From Gammaproteobacteria bacterium (GTDB taxonomy: Bacteria > Pseudomonadota > Gammaproteobacteria > GCA-001735895): 7,638 nt of DNA. The stretch is from assembly GCA_029864065.1 (NCBI GenBank), contig JAOTUD010000110.1, positions 1-7,638 of the forward strand, in the 5' to 3' direction. The notes below the pieces were generated by a model. The model was not told the origin of the DNA. It did no database searches and saw nothing but the letters and a program-made list of their open reading frames with translations. Below are positions 1 to 6,332 of this stretch, in pieces; within the stretch, counting starts at the first letter, position 1; every line of letters starts with the position of its first letter. The translations under genes were made by a program, and so were the position numbers.

Positions 1-2
1 CC

Positions 3-122
3 GGCACCAAGGTTTTCGTGCCGGCAAAGGCGAAGCGTTTCGAACTCGGCGAGGACGAGGAACTGATCATCGACGAGCGCGGGGTACGCCTCGCCAGTCA
101 CGAGCCCGAGGACGCCGACTAG
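3..122 (+). CDS. C-terminal tail of an unrecognised protein (partial, left edge)
   Basis: An open frame enters from the left edge and ends at TAG 120-122, giving 39 residues that begin GTKVFVPAKAKRFELGEDEE. The tail is strongly charged, acidic overall, and closes with HEPEDAD. It has no membrane segment and no motif I can assign, so I do not name a family. The stop lies 24 bases before the next start codon, and that gap contains the ribosome binding site of the next gene, so the two are probably co-transcribed. The frame is judged coding because it is open through 39 codons, has GC-rich third positions like the gene that follows, and sits directly upstream on the same strand. It could be a partner of the Mur-ligase protein, but only position suggests that. 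Confidence 0.6.
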   Translation, partial: GTKVFVPAKAKRFELGEDEELIIDERGVRLASHEPEDAD

Positions 123-130
123 GCGTCGAT

Positions 131-138
131 CCGAGGGG
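131..138 (+). promoter_or_regulatory. Ribosome binding site of the Mur-ligase gene
   Basis: A purine-rich CGAGGGGG-type stretch lies about 8 bases before ATG 147. It supports that ATG as the true start over later in-frame ATG codons. Confidence 0.55.
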
Positions 139-146
139 GCCTGCGC

Positions 147-1880
147 ATGGAAATACCGCATCCCGAATCGAGGCGGCTGGTCCTCGACGGTTGCCGGCGG
201 CTGACCGGTCCGTCGCTGGTCTGGAACGAAACCGGCGCGATCCTCGACGTGCTGGTCGACGATCTCGATATGGATCGGGTGCTTCACTGCTGGCAGCGGC
301 ACGTGGATGGGGTCGTTGCCGCGGTGCAATGGCCCCAGCCGAGGCTAACCCATCGCCGCTTCGAAAACGGTTTCAACCTGCTGCTTGCCGCGCCGCTCGA
401 CCAGCTGTACAGCGCGGTCAGGCTGCTCGAAACCGCCTGGTATTTCTGCGCCTGCGAGCTGCTCGGCGTCGCTGCCGGGCCAGCGGACGGATTCATCGGC
501 GCCATCACCGACGAGATACGTTCGGAAAAGAATGCGTCGCTGGTCGCGCTGCAGGCGGCAGCCGCGTATCACGGCGTGGATTTCCTGTTCGATGATGAAA
601 CTGTTTTCGTCGGCCATGGAACCGGCTGTCGGGTCTTCAGAGTTGACCAGATTCCCCCTGCCGAGCAGATCGACTGGGTGTCGGTGCACGATATCCCGGT
701 CGCGTTGATCACCGGTACCAATGGTAAATCCACCAGCGTGCGGCTGCTCGACGCAATCGCGCGTGCCGCGCAACAGGTGTCCGGCATAACCTCGACCGAT
801 TTCGTGCGGGTCGGCGACGAAATCCTCGACGAGGGGGATTACTCCGGGCCCGGCGGCGCGCGCCTGCTGTTGCGCGACCCGCGCCTCGAGGCCGCCTTTC
901 TCGAGGTTGCGCGCGGCGGCATTCTGCGCCGCGGGCTGGCGCTCGGACGCGCCCGCGCGGCGCTCGTCACCAATGTCGCCAGCGACCATCTCGGCCAGTA
1001 CGGGGTCAACACGCTGGCGGCGCTTGCGGCAACCAAGTTCGTCGTGCGCGAGGCTCTCACCGAGACCGGCGTGCTGGTCGTCAATGCCGACGATGCCTGC
1101 AGCGTCGAATACCTGGCCGACCAACCGCGAAGCAACCTGTGCTGGTTCGGCCTCGACAGGCCAAACCCGATCATTCGGCAACAGATCGAGGATCGCGGCC
1201 GTTGCTGTTTTACCGAGGCCGGCGGGATCATCAACTTCGATGGCAACAGCTTTTCGAAGATTTGCGATGTTGCCGCGATTCCGATGACCCTGAACGGCGC
1301 CGCACGACACAACATCAGCAACGCGCTGGGCGCGGTCGGGGTTGCCAGCGCGATGGGTTACAGTGACGAGCAGATCCGGGCCGGGTTATGCCATTTTTAT
1401 AGCGATGCGCGCGACAACCCGGGGCGCATGAATATTTTCGAGCTTGATAATGCGGTCAGTGTCGTGGTCGATTTCGCCCATAACGCCCACGGCGTCGCGG
1501 CGGTGGTCGATACCGTCAAGCAGCTGCCGGCCAGGCAAAAATGGGTCCTGTTCGGGGCGGCCGGGGATCGTTCCGACGACGAGATCGCGGCGATCGCGAG
1601 CGGCGTGTGCGCAATCGATCCCGATTACGTGGTTATCACCGAGCTTGAAAAATACCTGCGCGGCCGCGCGCCGGGCGAGGTCGGTGAAATCATGAAGTGC
1701 GCCTGCCTGCAGCAGGGCGTCGCGCAAAACCGGATCCACATCGCCGAGTCCCCGCTCGCCGGCGTCGGCTACGCGCTCGAGCGGATGCAGGCCGACGATC
1801 TGGGATTATTTCTGGTATTGGCTGAACGAAACCAGGTGATCGACTATCTCGATTCGCGCCGCGCAAAGAAGCCGGATTGA
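147..1880 (+). CDS. Mur ligase family protein, cyanophycin-synthetase-like, without ATP-grasp domain
   Basis: Residues about 183-570 form a Mur-type ATP-dependent amide ligase closest to the C-terminal half of cyanophycin synthetase (CphA). Visible motifs are the P-loop GTNGKST at 190-196, LEVARGGILRRGL at 252-264 (a CphA-like signature carrying the metal-binding Glu), VTNVASDHLGQYG at 274-286, RHNISNALGA at 387-396, NPGRMN at 424-429, DFAHNAHG at 442-449 and GAAGDRSDDEI at 470-480. Family members activate a carboxylate as acyl phosphate and couple an amine. In CphA this half adds arginine to the aspartate backbone, and an ATP-grasp domain adds the aspartate. Here only about 180 residues precede the P-loop. 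Residues 130-163 resemble the stretch just before the CphA ATP-grasp core, and then the Mur domain begins, so the core appears absent. At 577 residues the protein is about 300 shorter than CphA. The substrate is unknown. The protein should be cytoplasmic. It shares an operon with the next gene (gap 4 bases). Confidence 0.85.
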   Translation: MEIPHPESRRLVLDGCRRLTGPSLVWNETGAILDVLVDDLDMDRVLHCWQRHVDGVVAAVQWPQPRLTHRRFENGFNLLLAAPLDQLYSAVRLLETAWYFCACELLGVAAGPADGFIGAITDEIRSEKNASLVALQAAAAYHGVDFLFDDETVFVGHGTGCRVFRVDQIPPAEQIDWVSVHDIPVALITGTNGKSTSVRLLDAIARAAQQVSGITSTDFVRVGDEILDEGDYSGPGGARLLLRDPRLEAAFLEVARGGILRRGLALGRARAALVTNVASDHLGQYGVNTLAALAATKFVVREALTETGVLVVNADDACSVEYLADQPRSNLCWFGLDRPNPIIRQQIEDRGRCCFTEAGGIINFDGNSFSKICDVAAIPMTLNGAARHNISNALGAVGVASAMGYSDEQIRAGLCHFYSDARDNPGRMNIFELDNAVSVVVDFAHNAHGVAAVVDTVKQLPARQKWVLFGAAGDRSDDEIAAIASGVCAIDPDYVVITELEKYLRGRAPGEVGEIMKCACLQQGVAQNRIHIAESPLAGVGYALERMQADDLGLFLVLAERNQVIDYLDSRRAKKPD

Positions 1881-1884
1881 ACGG

Positions 1885-2115
1885 ATGCGTAAATTATTCA
1901 ACAAGATACCACTGTCGTTACTGATCCTGCTCTGTCTTACCCTCGGGCTGGCGCCGTTTTCGCCGGAGCCTCATCTCGTCGAAAAGCTCAGGCTACTGTT
2001 TGCGGGCGAGCTCGTCAGGCCCATCGATATGTTCGACCTGTTGCTGCACGGGGCGCCATGGATGCTGCTCGCGTTGAAAATGATTTTTAAAATGGCGGAT
2101 AATCAGAAAGACTAA
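1885..2115 (+). CDS. Small two-helix inner-membrane protein (family often labelled 'RND transporter')
   Basis: This 76-residue protein starts four bases after the Mur-ligase stop, so it is very probably translated from the same message. There is no strong Shine-Dalgarno sequence before ATG 1885, only AACGG, which fits translational coupling. Residues 8-24 (IPLSLLILLCLTLGLAP) form one membrane helix and residues 50-69 (around LLLHGAPWMLLALKMIFKM) a second. Between them lies a conserved-looking SPEPHLVEKLRLLFAGELV segment that probably faces the periplasm or the membrane surface. I recall short proteins with the same APFSPEPHLVEKL pattern in many gammaproteobacteria, usually carrying the database name 'RND transporter'. 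At this size it cannot be an RND pump by itself, so that name should not be read as a function. Its real role is unknown. Confidence 0.8.
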   Translation: MRKLFNKIPLSLLILLCLTLGLAPFSPEPHLVEKLRLLFAGELVRPIDMFDLLLHGAPWMLLALKMIFKMADNQKD

Positions 2116-2127
2116 ACTCGAGGCTGC

Positions 2128-2142
2128 CGCCGGTTAACGGCG
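2128..2142 (+). terminator. Possible terminator hairpin after the small membrane gene
   Basis: CGCCG and CGGCG form a 5-base-pair stem around a GTTAA loop, 12 bases after the stop at 2115. No T-run follows, so this is at best a weak end-of-transcript signal. Confidence 0.25.
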
Positions 2143-2174
2143 CCCCCGCAGCGGAATCGTCTGCGCGCCAAACC

Positions 2175-2192
2175 ATCGTCTTTTGCGACGAT
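2175..2192. other. Hairpin in the leader before the SulP pseudogene
   Basis: ATCGTC and GACGAT pair perfectly around a TTTTGC loop. The hairpin sits in the 189-base gap between the small membrane gene and the first SulP start codon, which holds no open frame I can support. It may help end upstream transcription, or it may be chance. Confidence 0.25.
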
Positions 2193-2411
2193 ATCTGCAG
2201 CGACCGATGTTACCCTGATTATAGAGGAGCCAGGTCTATCCAAGCGGAATCATATCGATTAGGGTTTGGCGAACAGTCTGAATAACTAACAATCAATAAA
2301 AGGCATGGCAGGCATGGAGCGTCGGGGCGAATTTTTTTCCAGAGAACTGGTTACGACACCGGGTCGCTGGTATCGAATGCCGCGCTAGGGTTTTTCGACG
2401 GCATAGATTCG

Positions 2412-3338
2412 GTGTTGTGGTGCTATGCGTTTGCGACCATTATTTTCAGCAGCGCGCTCGCCGTCTTCCTGCCGCTTGGCCTCGCGATCATGCTCGGCGG
2501 ATGGGTAATCCTCAGCATTAGCGTTGCGCTGACCAGCCGGGCGCCCGTGCACATGATCGCGCTCGACGAGCAGGCGGTGGTCATCATCGGCTCGATCAGC
2601 GTCGTCATGGTAGCCGAATTCGGTGCCGCGGTATCGTCGCTGCGCGGCCTGGCGACGATACTGGCGATCATGAGCCTGGTTTCGCTGCTCGTGGCGCTGT
2701 GTTTCTTCCTCGCCAGCCGTCCCGGTATTTCGCGCCTGCTCGAGCTGCTGCCTTACCCAGTCATCTGCGGATTCATGGCCGGTATCGGCTGGCTGCTGCT
2801 GGACGCGGGCGTAACGCTGGCGCTCGACGTTCCGATTTCCGCGGAACTGCTGCGACAGTTGAACCTGGACAACAACCTGTTCAAGCTGATGACCTGTGTC
2901 GGCGGTGGCGTCTTTATGTTCGTGTTTACCGCCAGGTTAGAAAAACCCTGGTCGCTGCCGGCGGCTTCTATCTTTATTATCCTGGTTTTTTTAACGGTCG
3001 CGTTTGCTGCGGGGCATAGCCTGGAAGAACTGCGATCGCAGGGCTGGATATTCGATATCGGGTTTCCGGATGGCGCCGTATCCGGCCTGCTGGGACAATT
3101 GAACCTGTCGCACATCGATACCGAATTCATCGTCTCTATCACCCCGCAACTGGTAACAATCGTTATCCTGACCATGCTCGTGGCGTCGATGAACCTGTCG
3201 GCGATGACGGCTGTCAACCTGAAATCACGCATGAAGACCGGCGCCGAGATGCAGGCGCTTTATTCTACGACTGGATGTATGCCAACGTGCGCAGTTTCCG
3301 CGCCCCGGATTACGCGGTCGTGTGCATCATTCTGGTAA
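2412..3338 (+). pseudogene. SulP pseudogene fragment 1: membrane domain
   Basis: An open stretch from GTG 2412 encodes a very hydrophobic protein with about eight membrane helices. It includes the SulP-like LPYPVICGFMAGIGWLLL (about residues 113-130) and NLSAMTAVNLKSRMKTGAEM (about 261-280). GTG 2412 is not a believable native start: the same frame, open from 2286, already encodes GYDTGSLVSNAALGFFDG at 2349-2402, which fits the first SulP helix. No ATG, GTG or TTG occurs in that frame before 2412. The last 25 residues, from about 3264 to 3338 (ending ITRSCASFW), are not SulP-like: they are read out of frame after the internal deletion. If translated, the product would lack the final helices and the STAS domain. 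Confidence 0.75.
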
Positions 3339-3949
3339 CCGTAATAGCCTTCGGTTTCATGCAGGGGATAGTGGCCGGAATTCTGCTGACGGTGCTGGTG
3401 TTCGTGCTGCGCTATAGCGCGATCCCGCCGATACAGGAGCGGTATTCGCCGGTCGATCACCGCAGCTCCGTCGAGCGCTCGGTGGCCGCCGACAAGGTAC
3501 TGGAACAGCACGGCGGTGAGGCCCTGGGTTACGTACTACAAGGCTGCCTGTTTTTCGGCACCGCCAACACCATCAGGGATACGATACGAGACAGTATAGA
3601 GAGCGGCAGCTACGGCGCCATCCTGCTTGATCTGCGCCGCGTCACGGGCATCGACGTATCGGCGCTGAATGCCTTCGCGCAGGTCAAGCAGATTTGCGAC
3701 GTGCATGGGATCCGGCTGCTCTATGCCTGCAACGACGAGGAAACCGGGGACAAACTGGTCGCGCCAGGGGCGGTTAGCATCGTCGACGACCAGCCGCAGT
3801 TTTTTCTGCAGGCGGATTTTGCCATCGAGCAAATGGAAGCTGTCTTGCTCGATAAATACGCGAATCACAGCAGGGCCGCGTCGGTGCGGAGTCAACTGAT
3901 GGACATCCTGGAAAACGAGAAGAGGTGCAGGCGTTGCTCGATGTCATGA
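3263..3949 (+). pseudogene. SulP pseudogene fragment 2: last helices and STAS domain
   Basis: This frame resumes the SulP protein at FYDWMYANVRSFRAPDY, followed by two hydrophobic segments (3305-3357 and 3362-3415) and RYSAIPPIQ, the usual end of the membrane domain. From about 3520 to 3860 lies a STAS domain (sulfate transporter and anti-sigma factor antagonist): LGYVLQGCLFFGTANTIRD, then ILLDLRRVTGIDVSALNAF, with the Asp-x-Ser turn typical of STAS domains at IDVSALN. STAS domains regulate SulP transporters from the cytoplasm. The last residues before the stop at 3949 (RCRRCSMS) are out of frame with the original protein, which continues in the next frame as VQALLDVMIRVE. A possible internal ATG at 3275 exists, but nothing suggests it was ever a native start. 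Confidence 0.75.
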
Positions 3950-4294
3950 TTCGCGTCGAGTGCGAGGCCGGGGAATACCTAGTTTCACCAGGGCGATCCC
4001 GATACCGGGTTTTACGTGCTGGAATCGGGTTTCATGTCGGCGACAATAAGCACCGGCAAGTGGCCCAGCCAGCGCCTGAAGAAATTCAGCGCCGGCTCGG
4101 TTATCGGGGAATTGTCCAGCTTTACCCTCGAAGGCACGCGCACGGCGTCGGTGGTGGCGGATGTGCCCGCGGTGCTCTACTACCTTAATCCGGAAAGCCT
4201 CGATAGCATGGAAATCGTGCACGAACTCGTGGCTCGCACGATGGGTTTACGCATGGACTACATGAACCGACGCCTGATGTGGGAGCTCGTCTAG
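3925..4294 (+). pseudogene. SulP pseudogene fragment 3: cyclic-nucleotide-binding domain
   Basis: Two frames must be joined here. VQALLDVMIRVECEAGEYL is read from 3925 to about 3981. After one extra base, FHQGDPDTGFYVLESG continues from 3983 in a different frame to the TAG at 4292-4294. Joined, they give a cNMP-binding fold: GEYLFHQGDPDTGFYVLESG, then FSAGSVIGELSSF (the phosphate-binding-cassette region, with its Gly-Glu), then RTASVVADVPAVLYYL. Such domains bind cAMP or cGMP, or have lost binding. The extra base creates an in-frame TAG at 3980-3982. Near 4205-4215 the text runs LDSMEIVHELVART, where related proteins usually have about ten more residues, so a short in-frame loss is also possible, though that is from memory of the family. 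Confidence 0.7.
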
Positions 4295-4331
4295 CCATGC
4301 CTGTCCCGGGATTGCGGTAACCGTTCCCGTT

Positions 4332-4361
4332 TTGATCGATCGAATCTGCGCGCAGTATTAA
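4332..4361 (+). promoter_or_regulatory. Possible sigma-70 promoter for the HDOD gene
   Basis: TTGATC (4332-4337) and TATTAA (4356-4361) are separated by 18 bases, each matching four of six consensus positions. They lie in the AT-richest part of the 190-base gap between the SulP remains and the HDOD gene, giving a leader of roughly 115 bases. No open frame is supported in this gap. Confidence 0.3.
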
Positions 4362-4484
4362 TTTAACTATTCAACCCGATCGCCGATAAGCTGGATTGAT
4401 GCCACCTGATATCGTGCCGGTGCAGGGATTGCGGCCGACCAGTATTGATTAGCATCGAGTTGAAGCAACCTGAATTAACGAGCC

Positions 4485-5321
4485 ATGCAAGATATAGAAA
4501 AAGAATTGAAGGAAATCACCGGGCTGATTTCGCTGCCGGAAATATACCTCAAGGTTCGCCGGCTGATAGAGGACGAGACTTCGAGCATTGACGACTTCGC
4601 CAATGTCATCATTATCGACCCGAACCTTTCGACCCGCGTGCTGAAACTGGTCAATAGCGCTGTTTTCGGACTGCCGGAGCCGGTCGACAGCATCACCCGG
4701 GCGATCAACATGATCGGCATCGACCAGTTGCATAACATGGTGCTGGGCGCATCGGCGATGTCCAGCCTGGATCTGCCCAATGAAATCCTGCCATTGAGGC
4801 CGTTCTGGCATAACAGTCTTTATACCGGCGTACTGACCCAGCAATTCGCGCTTATGCTGCAGCTGGAGCGCAGCGATCGCCTGTTCATCGCCGGCCTGTT
4901 GCATGAAATCGGGCATCTCGTACTGTGCGCCAGGTTTCCCGATCATGCGCGCGAGACGATCATGGTATCGATACAGTCGGGCCGCCCGTTGCACGAGATC
5001 CAGCAGCAATTGCTGGGTTACCACTACGGCGATATCGGTGCGATGCTGATCGCCAACTGGAACCTGCCTGTGGAATTGCAGGCGCTGATACGCTATCAAC
5101 CGGCGCCGGCAACGGCTCCGCAACCAAAACCCGCGACCGCGTTGCTGCACCTCGCTCATGCCTACGCGGGCCAGGATGTCGCCAACAATCTCATCGATGT
5201 CGAAAACCTGGTCGACGCCGAGGTGCGCGCGATGATCGATCTTTCGCAACAACAAATCGACGAATGCCTGGGCGTGGCCAGGACGGTAGGCCGCGAAATC
5301 GGCAACAGTATCCTGGCGTAA
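4485..5321 (+). CDS. HDOD domain-containing protein
   Basis: This is a 278-residue soluble protein made up almost wholly of one HDOD domain, a relative of HD phosphohydrolases that generally lacks their catalytic site and serves in signalling. Motifs in order are LISLPEIYLKVRRLI (14-28), the usual HDOD opening; IIIDPNLSTRVLKLVNSAVFG (42-62), its most characteristic stretch; SITRAINMIGIDQLHNMVLG (69-88); and FIAGLLHEIGHLVL (134-147). The last corresponds to the HD dyad region but reads His-Glu (H140-E141) instead of His-Asp. The 278-residue length is normal for a stand-alone HDOD protein, with no attached receiver or GGDEF domain. The start ATG 4485 has a modest AACGAG a few bases upstream and puts LPEI at the expected position. 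The gene lies 190 bases beyond the SulP remains and 220 before the next gene, so it is probably transcribed alone. Its partner is unknown. Confidence 0.9.
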   Translation: MQDIEKELKEITGLISLPEIYLKVRRLIEDETSSIDDFANVIIIDPNLSTRVLKLVNSAVFGLPEPVDSITRAINMIGIDQLHNMVLGASAMSSLDLPNEILPLRPFWHNSLYTGVLTQQFALMLQLERSDRLFIAGLLHEIGHLVLCARFPDHARETIMVSIQSGRPLHEIQQQLLGYHYGDIGAMLIANWNLPVELQALIRYQPAPATAPQPKPATALLHLAHAYAGQDVANNLIDVENLVDAEVRAMIDLSQQQIDECLGVARTVGREIGNSILA

Positions 5322-5337
5322 CGGCACGGTGCATTAC

Positions 5338-5353
5338 GCGCCCGGCAGGGCGC
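5338..5353 (+). terminator. GC-rich hairpin after the HDOD gene
   Basis: GCGCCC and GGGCGC pair perfectly around a GGCA tetraloop, 16 bases past the stop at 5321. The stem is all G-C pairs, as in intrinsic terminators, but no T-run follows, so it may only stabilise the 3' end. Confidence 0.4.
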
Positions 5354-5482
5354 TATACCTGCGCTGCGAAATTGCACCGGCCGCTTGTGCGATACCTGTG
5401 TATGCCCGGTCGTCTCAAGCATTCGGCGTGGATTGAATCGGAAGCGCCAGCCACCATGTCAGGCATCAAGCCCCGTGGGAGG

Positions 5483-5491
5483 TGCTAGAAT
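5483..5491 (+). promoter_or_regulatory. Extended -10 promoter for the CbiM-like permease gene
   Basis: TGCTAGAAT is an extended -10 element: TG, one base, then TAGAAT, five of six matches to TATAAT. It is followed by a CGCGCC stretch about where transcription would begin (near 5498). No good -35 box lies 16-18 bases upstream, which is common for extended -10 promoters. The leader would be about 44 bases. Confidence 0.5.
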
Positions 5492-5541
5492 ACGCGCCTT
5501 TCCAGCACCTATCTGATTAACGAGGAACCCGGGCAAATATA

Positions 5542-6207
5542 ATGGATATCCCCGCCGCGCTGTTTCCCGGTGTTTATTTGTGGACCGGTGCCGCAGTTTA
5601 CGCGATGTTGATGCTCGCGGCCCTGTTGACCGCACCCTGGGCGAAAATCCGCGATAACGAAGCCCAGCATATCTTCCTCGGCGCGGTCGTCGCCGTGGGC
5701 CTGTTATGGGTGATGCGTGGCGGTATCCAGCAGGGCCTCGATTTTCACCTGCTGGGCATGACGCTGCTGTGCCTGATGTTCGACTGGCAGTTCGCGCTCG
5801 TTGCGGCGAGCCTGGTGATCGCCATCGCGACCCTGCAGGGCCCGGCCGGGTGGGAAGCTTTCGGCCTGAACGTGCTGCTGTTGGGTGCGCTGCCGATATT
5901 TTTTACCCGTGCTTTCCTGTATCTGTGCCAGCGCCGGCTGCCGCACAATTATTTCATCTATGTTTTCCTGAACGCGTTTCTCGCCGGGGGGCTGTCGATC
6001 ATGCTGGCCGGGGCCGCCTCCGCATGGCTGCAATATGTCGCCGAGGTGCAGCCGGCCGGTTCGATAGCGCGGAATTTTTTACAAATATTGCCGCTGCTGA
6101 TGTTCGGCGAGGCCTTCATCAACGGCGGCACGATGACGCTGCTCGTCGCCTACCGGCCGCGCTGGGTCTCGACCTTCCACGACAGCTGGTACGTCACAAA
6201 CAAGTAA
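5542..6207 (+). CDS. CbiM-like energy-coupling factor transporter permease homologue
   Basis: This 221-residue membrane protein resembles the short, stand-alone gammaproteobacterial branch of the CbiM/NikM family (substrate-binding components of cobalt and nickel ECF transporters). About six hydrophobic helices are visible, near residues 13-31, 42-58, 67-98, 106-127, 137-164 and 178-206. Family-like features are the MxIP start (MDIPAALFP), FHLLGMTLLCLMF at 68-80 with His69, and the C-terminal TLLVAYRPRWVSTFHDSWYV. In characterised CbiM and NikM proteins the second residue is a histidine that helps hold the metal; here it is Asp2, so cobalt or nickel transport should not be assumed. No CbiN, CbiQ or CbiO gene is nearby. 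The start is fixed by the MxIP pattern, although GAGGA at 5522-5526 is 15 bases away, longer than usual. Confidence 0.8.
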   Translation: MDIPAALFPGVYLWTGAAVYAMLMLAALLTAPWAKIRDNEAQHIFLGAVVAVGLLWVMRGGIQQGLDFHLLGMTLLCLMFDWQFALVAASLVIAIATLQGPAGWEAFGLNVLLLGALPIFFTRAFLYLCQRRLPHNYFIYVFLNAFLAGGLSIMLAGAASAWLQYVAEVQPAGSIARNFLQILPLLMFGEAFINGGTMTLLVAYRPRWVSTFHDSWYVTNK

Positions 6208-6239
6208 CCCTGAAGGATCGCTTCGATTGTCGCTAGCCG

Positions 6240-6254
6240 CGCTTCGAAAAAGCG
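6240..6254. other. Small hairpin between convergent genes
   Basis: CGCTT and AAGCG pair around CGAAA, 33 bases past the permease stop. It is short and lacks a clean T-run, so it is a weak candidate for ending transcription on either strand. Confidence 0.2.
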
Positions 6255-6289
6255 TCGGTTCGCGCAGGTCCTGACCATCAAGACCCGTT

Positions 6290-6322
6290 GGCAGCGACCG
6301 CCGGGGCAGGCTGGTCGCCGCC
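6290..6322. terminator. Possible bidirectional terminator hairpin between convergent genes
   Basis: GGCAGCGACC (6290-6299) and GGTCGCCGCC (6313-6322) pair over ten positions with one mismatch around a 13-base loop. The hairpin lies in the 125-base gap between the permease stop (6207) and the reductase stop (6333), where both transcripts should end. It has no T-run on either side, so factor-independent termination is uncertain. Confidence 0.35.
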
Positions 6323-6332
6323 AGGCTGCTGC

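Larger units (their letters stand above)
2305..4294 (+). pseudogene. Decayed SulP-family anion transporter with STAS and cyclic-nucleotide-binding domains
   Basis: Three consecutive reading frames together spell one SLC26A/SulP transporter: membrane domain, last helix plus STAS domain, and a C-terminal cNMP-binding domain. No single frame covers it. Four lesions are visible. First, the likely start (ATG 2305 or 2314, AAAAGG just upstream) leads into a frame that stops at 2386-2388, while the membrane domain continues in another frame, as if one base was lost near the T7 tract at 2332-2338. Second, around 3257 the sequence jumps from NLKSRMKTGAEMQAL to LFYDWMYANVRSF in another frame, missing roughly 75-80 residues of membrane domain. 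Third, one base is missing near 3917. Fourth, one base too many lies near 3981. Intact members would import anions such as sulfate or bicarbonate, but the substrate is not readable here. Neighbouring genes are intact, so this looks like gene decay, although assembly error is possible. Confidence 0.85.

Noticed and set aside
345..1310. Minus-strand open frame of 321 residues opposite the Mur-ligase gene
   Set aside because: It mirrors the GC-rich codons of a gene with many recognisable motifs, and its own translation shows no family motif or membrane pattern.
2332..2338. Programmed ribosomal frameshifting at the T7 tract to express an intact SulP protein
   Set aside because: A -1 slip here would join the frames, but three further lesions downstream would still break the protein, so decay or sequencing error is simpler.
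2412..3338. GTG 2412 as the native start of a shorter SulP-like gene
   Set aside because: SulP-like sequence in the same frame extends at least 60 bases upstream of this GTG, there is no ribosome binding site before it, and the C-terminal 25 residues are out of frame.
4449..5327. Minus-strand open frame of 292 residues opposite the HDOD gene
   Set aside because: It exactly shadows the HDOD gene, is rich in His, Arg and Gln as antisense frames are, and shows no recognisable domain.
5322..5541. Possible small gene in the 220-base gap after the HDOD gene
   Set aside because: Only the out-of-frame continuation of an HDOD shadow frame is open here, with no ribosome binding site or protein-like composition. 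The gap is explained by a hairpin and a promoter.
5538..5543. Perfect TATAAT overlapping the permease start codon
   Set aside because: Transcription from it would begin inside the gene, after the start codon, and no -35 box lies upstream. The extended -10 at 5483-5491 is better placed.
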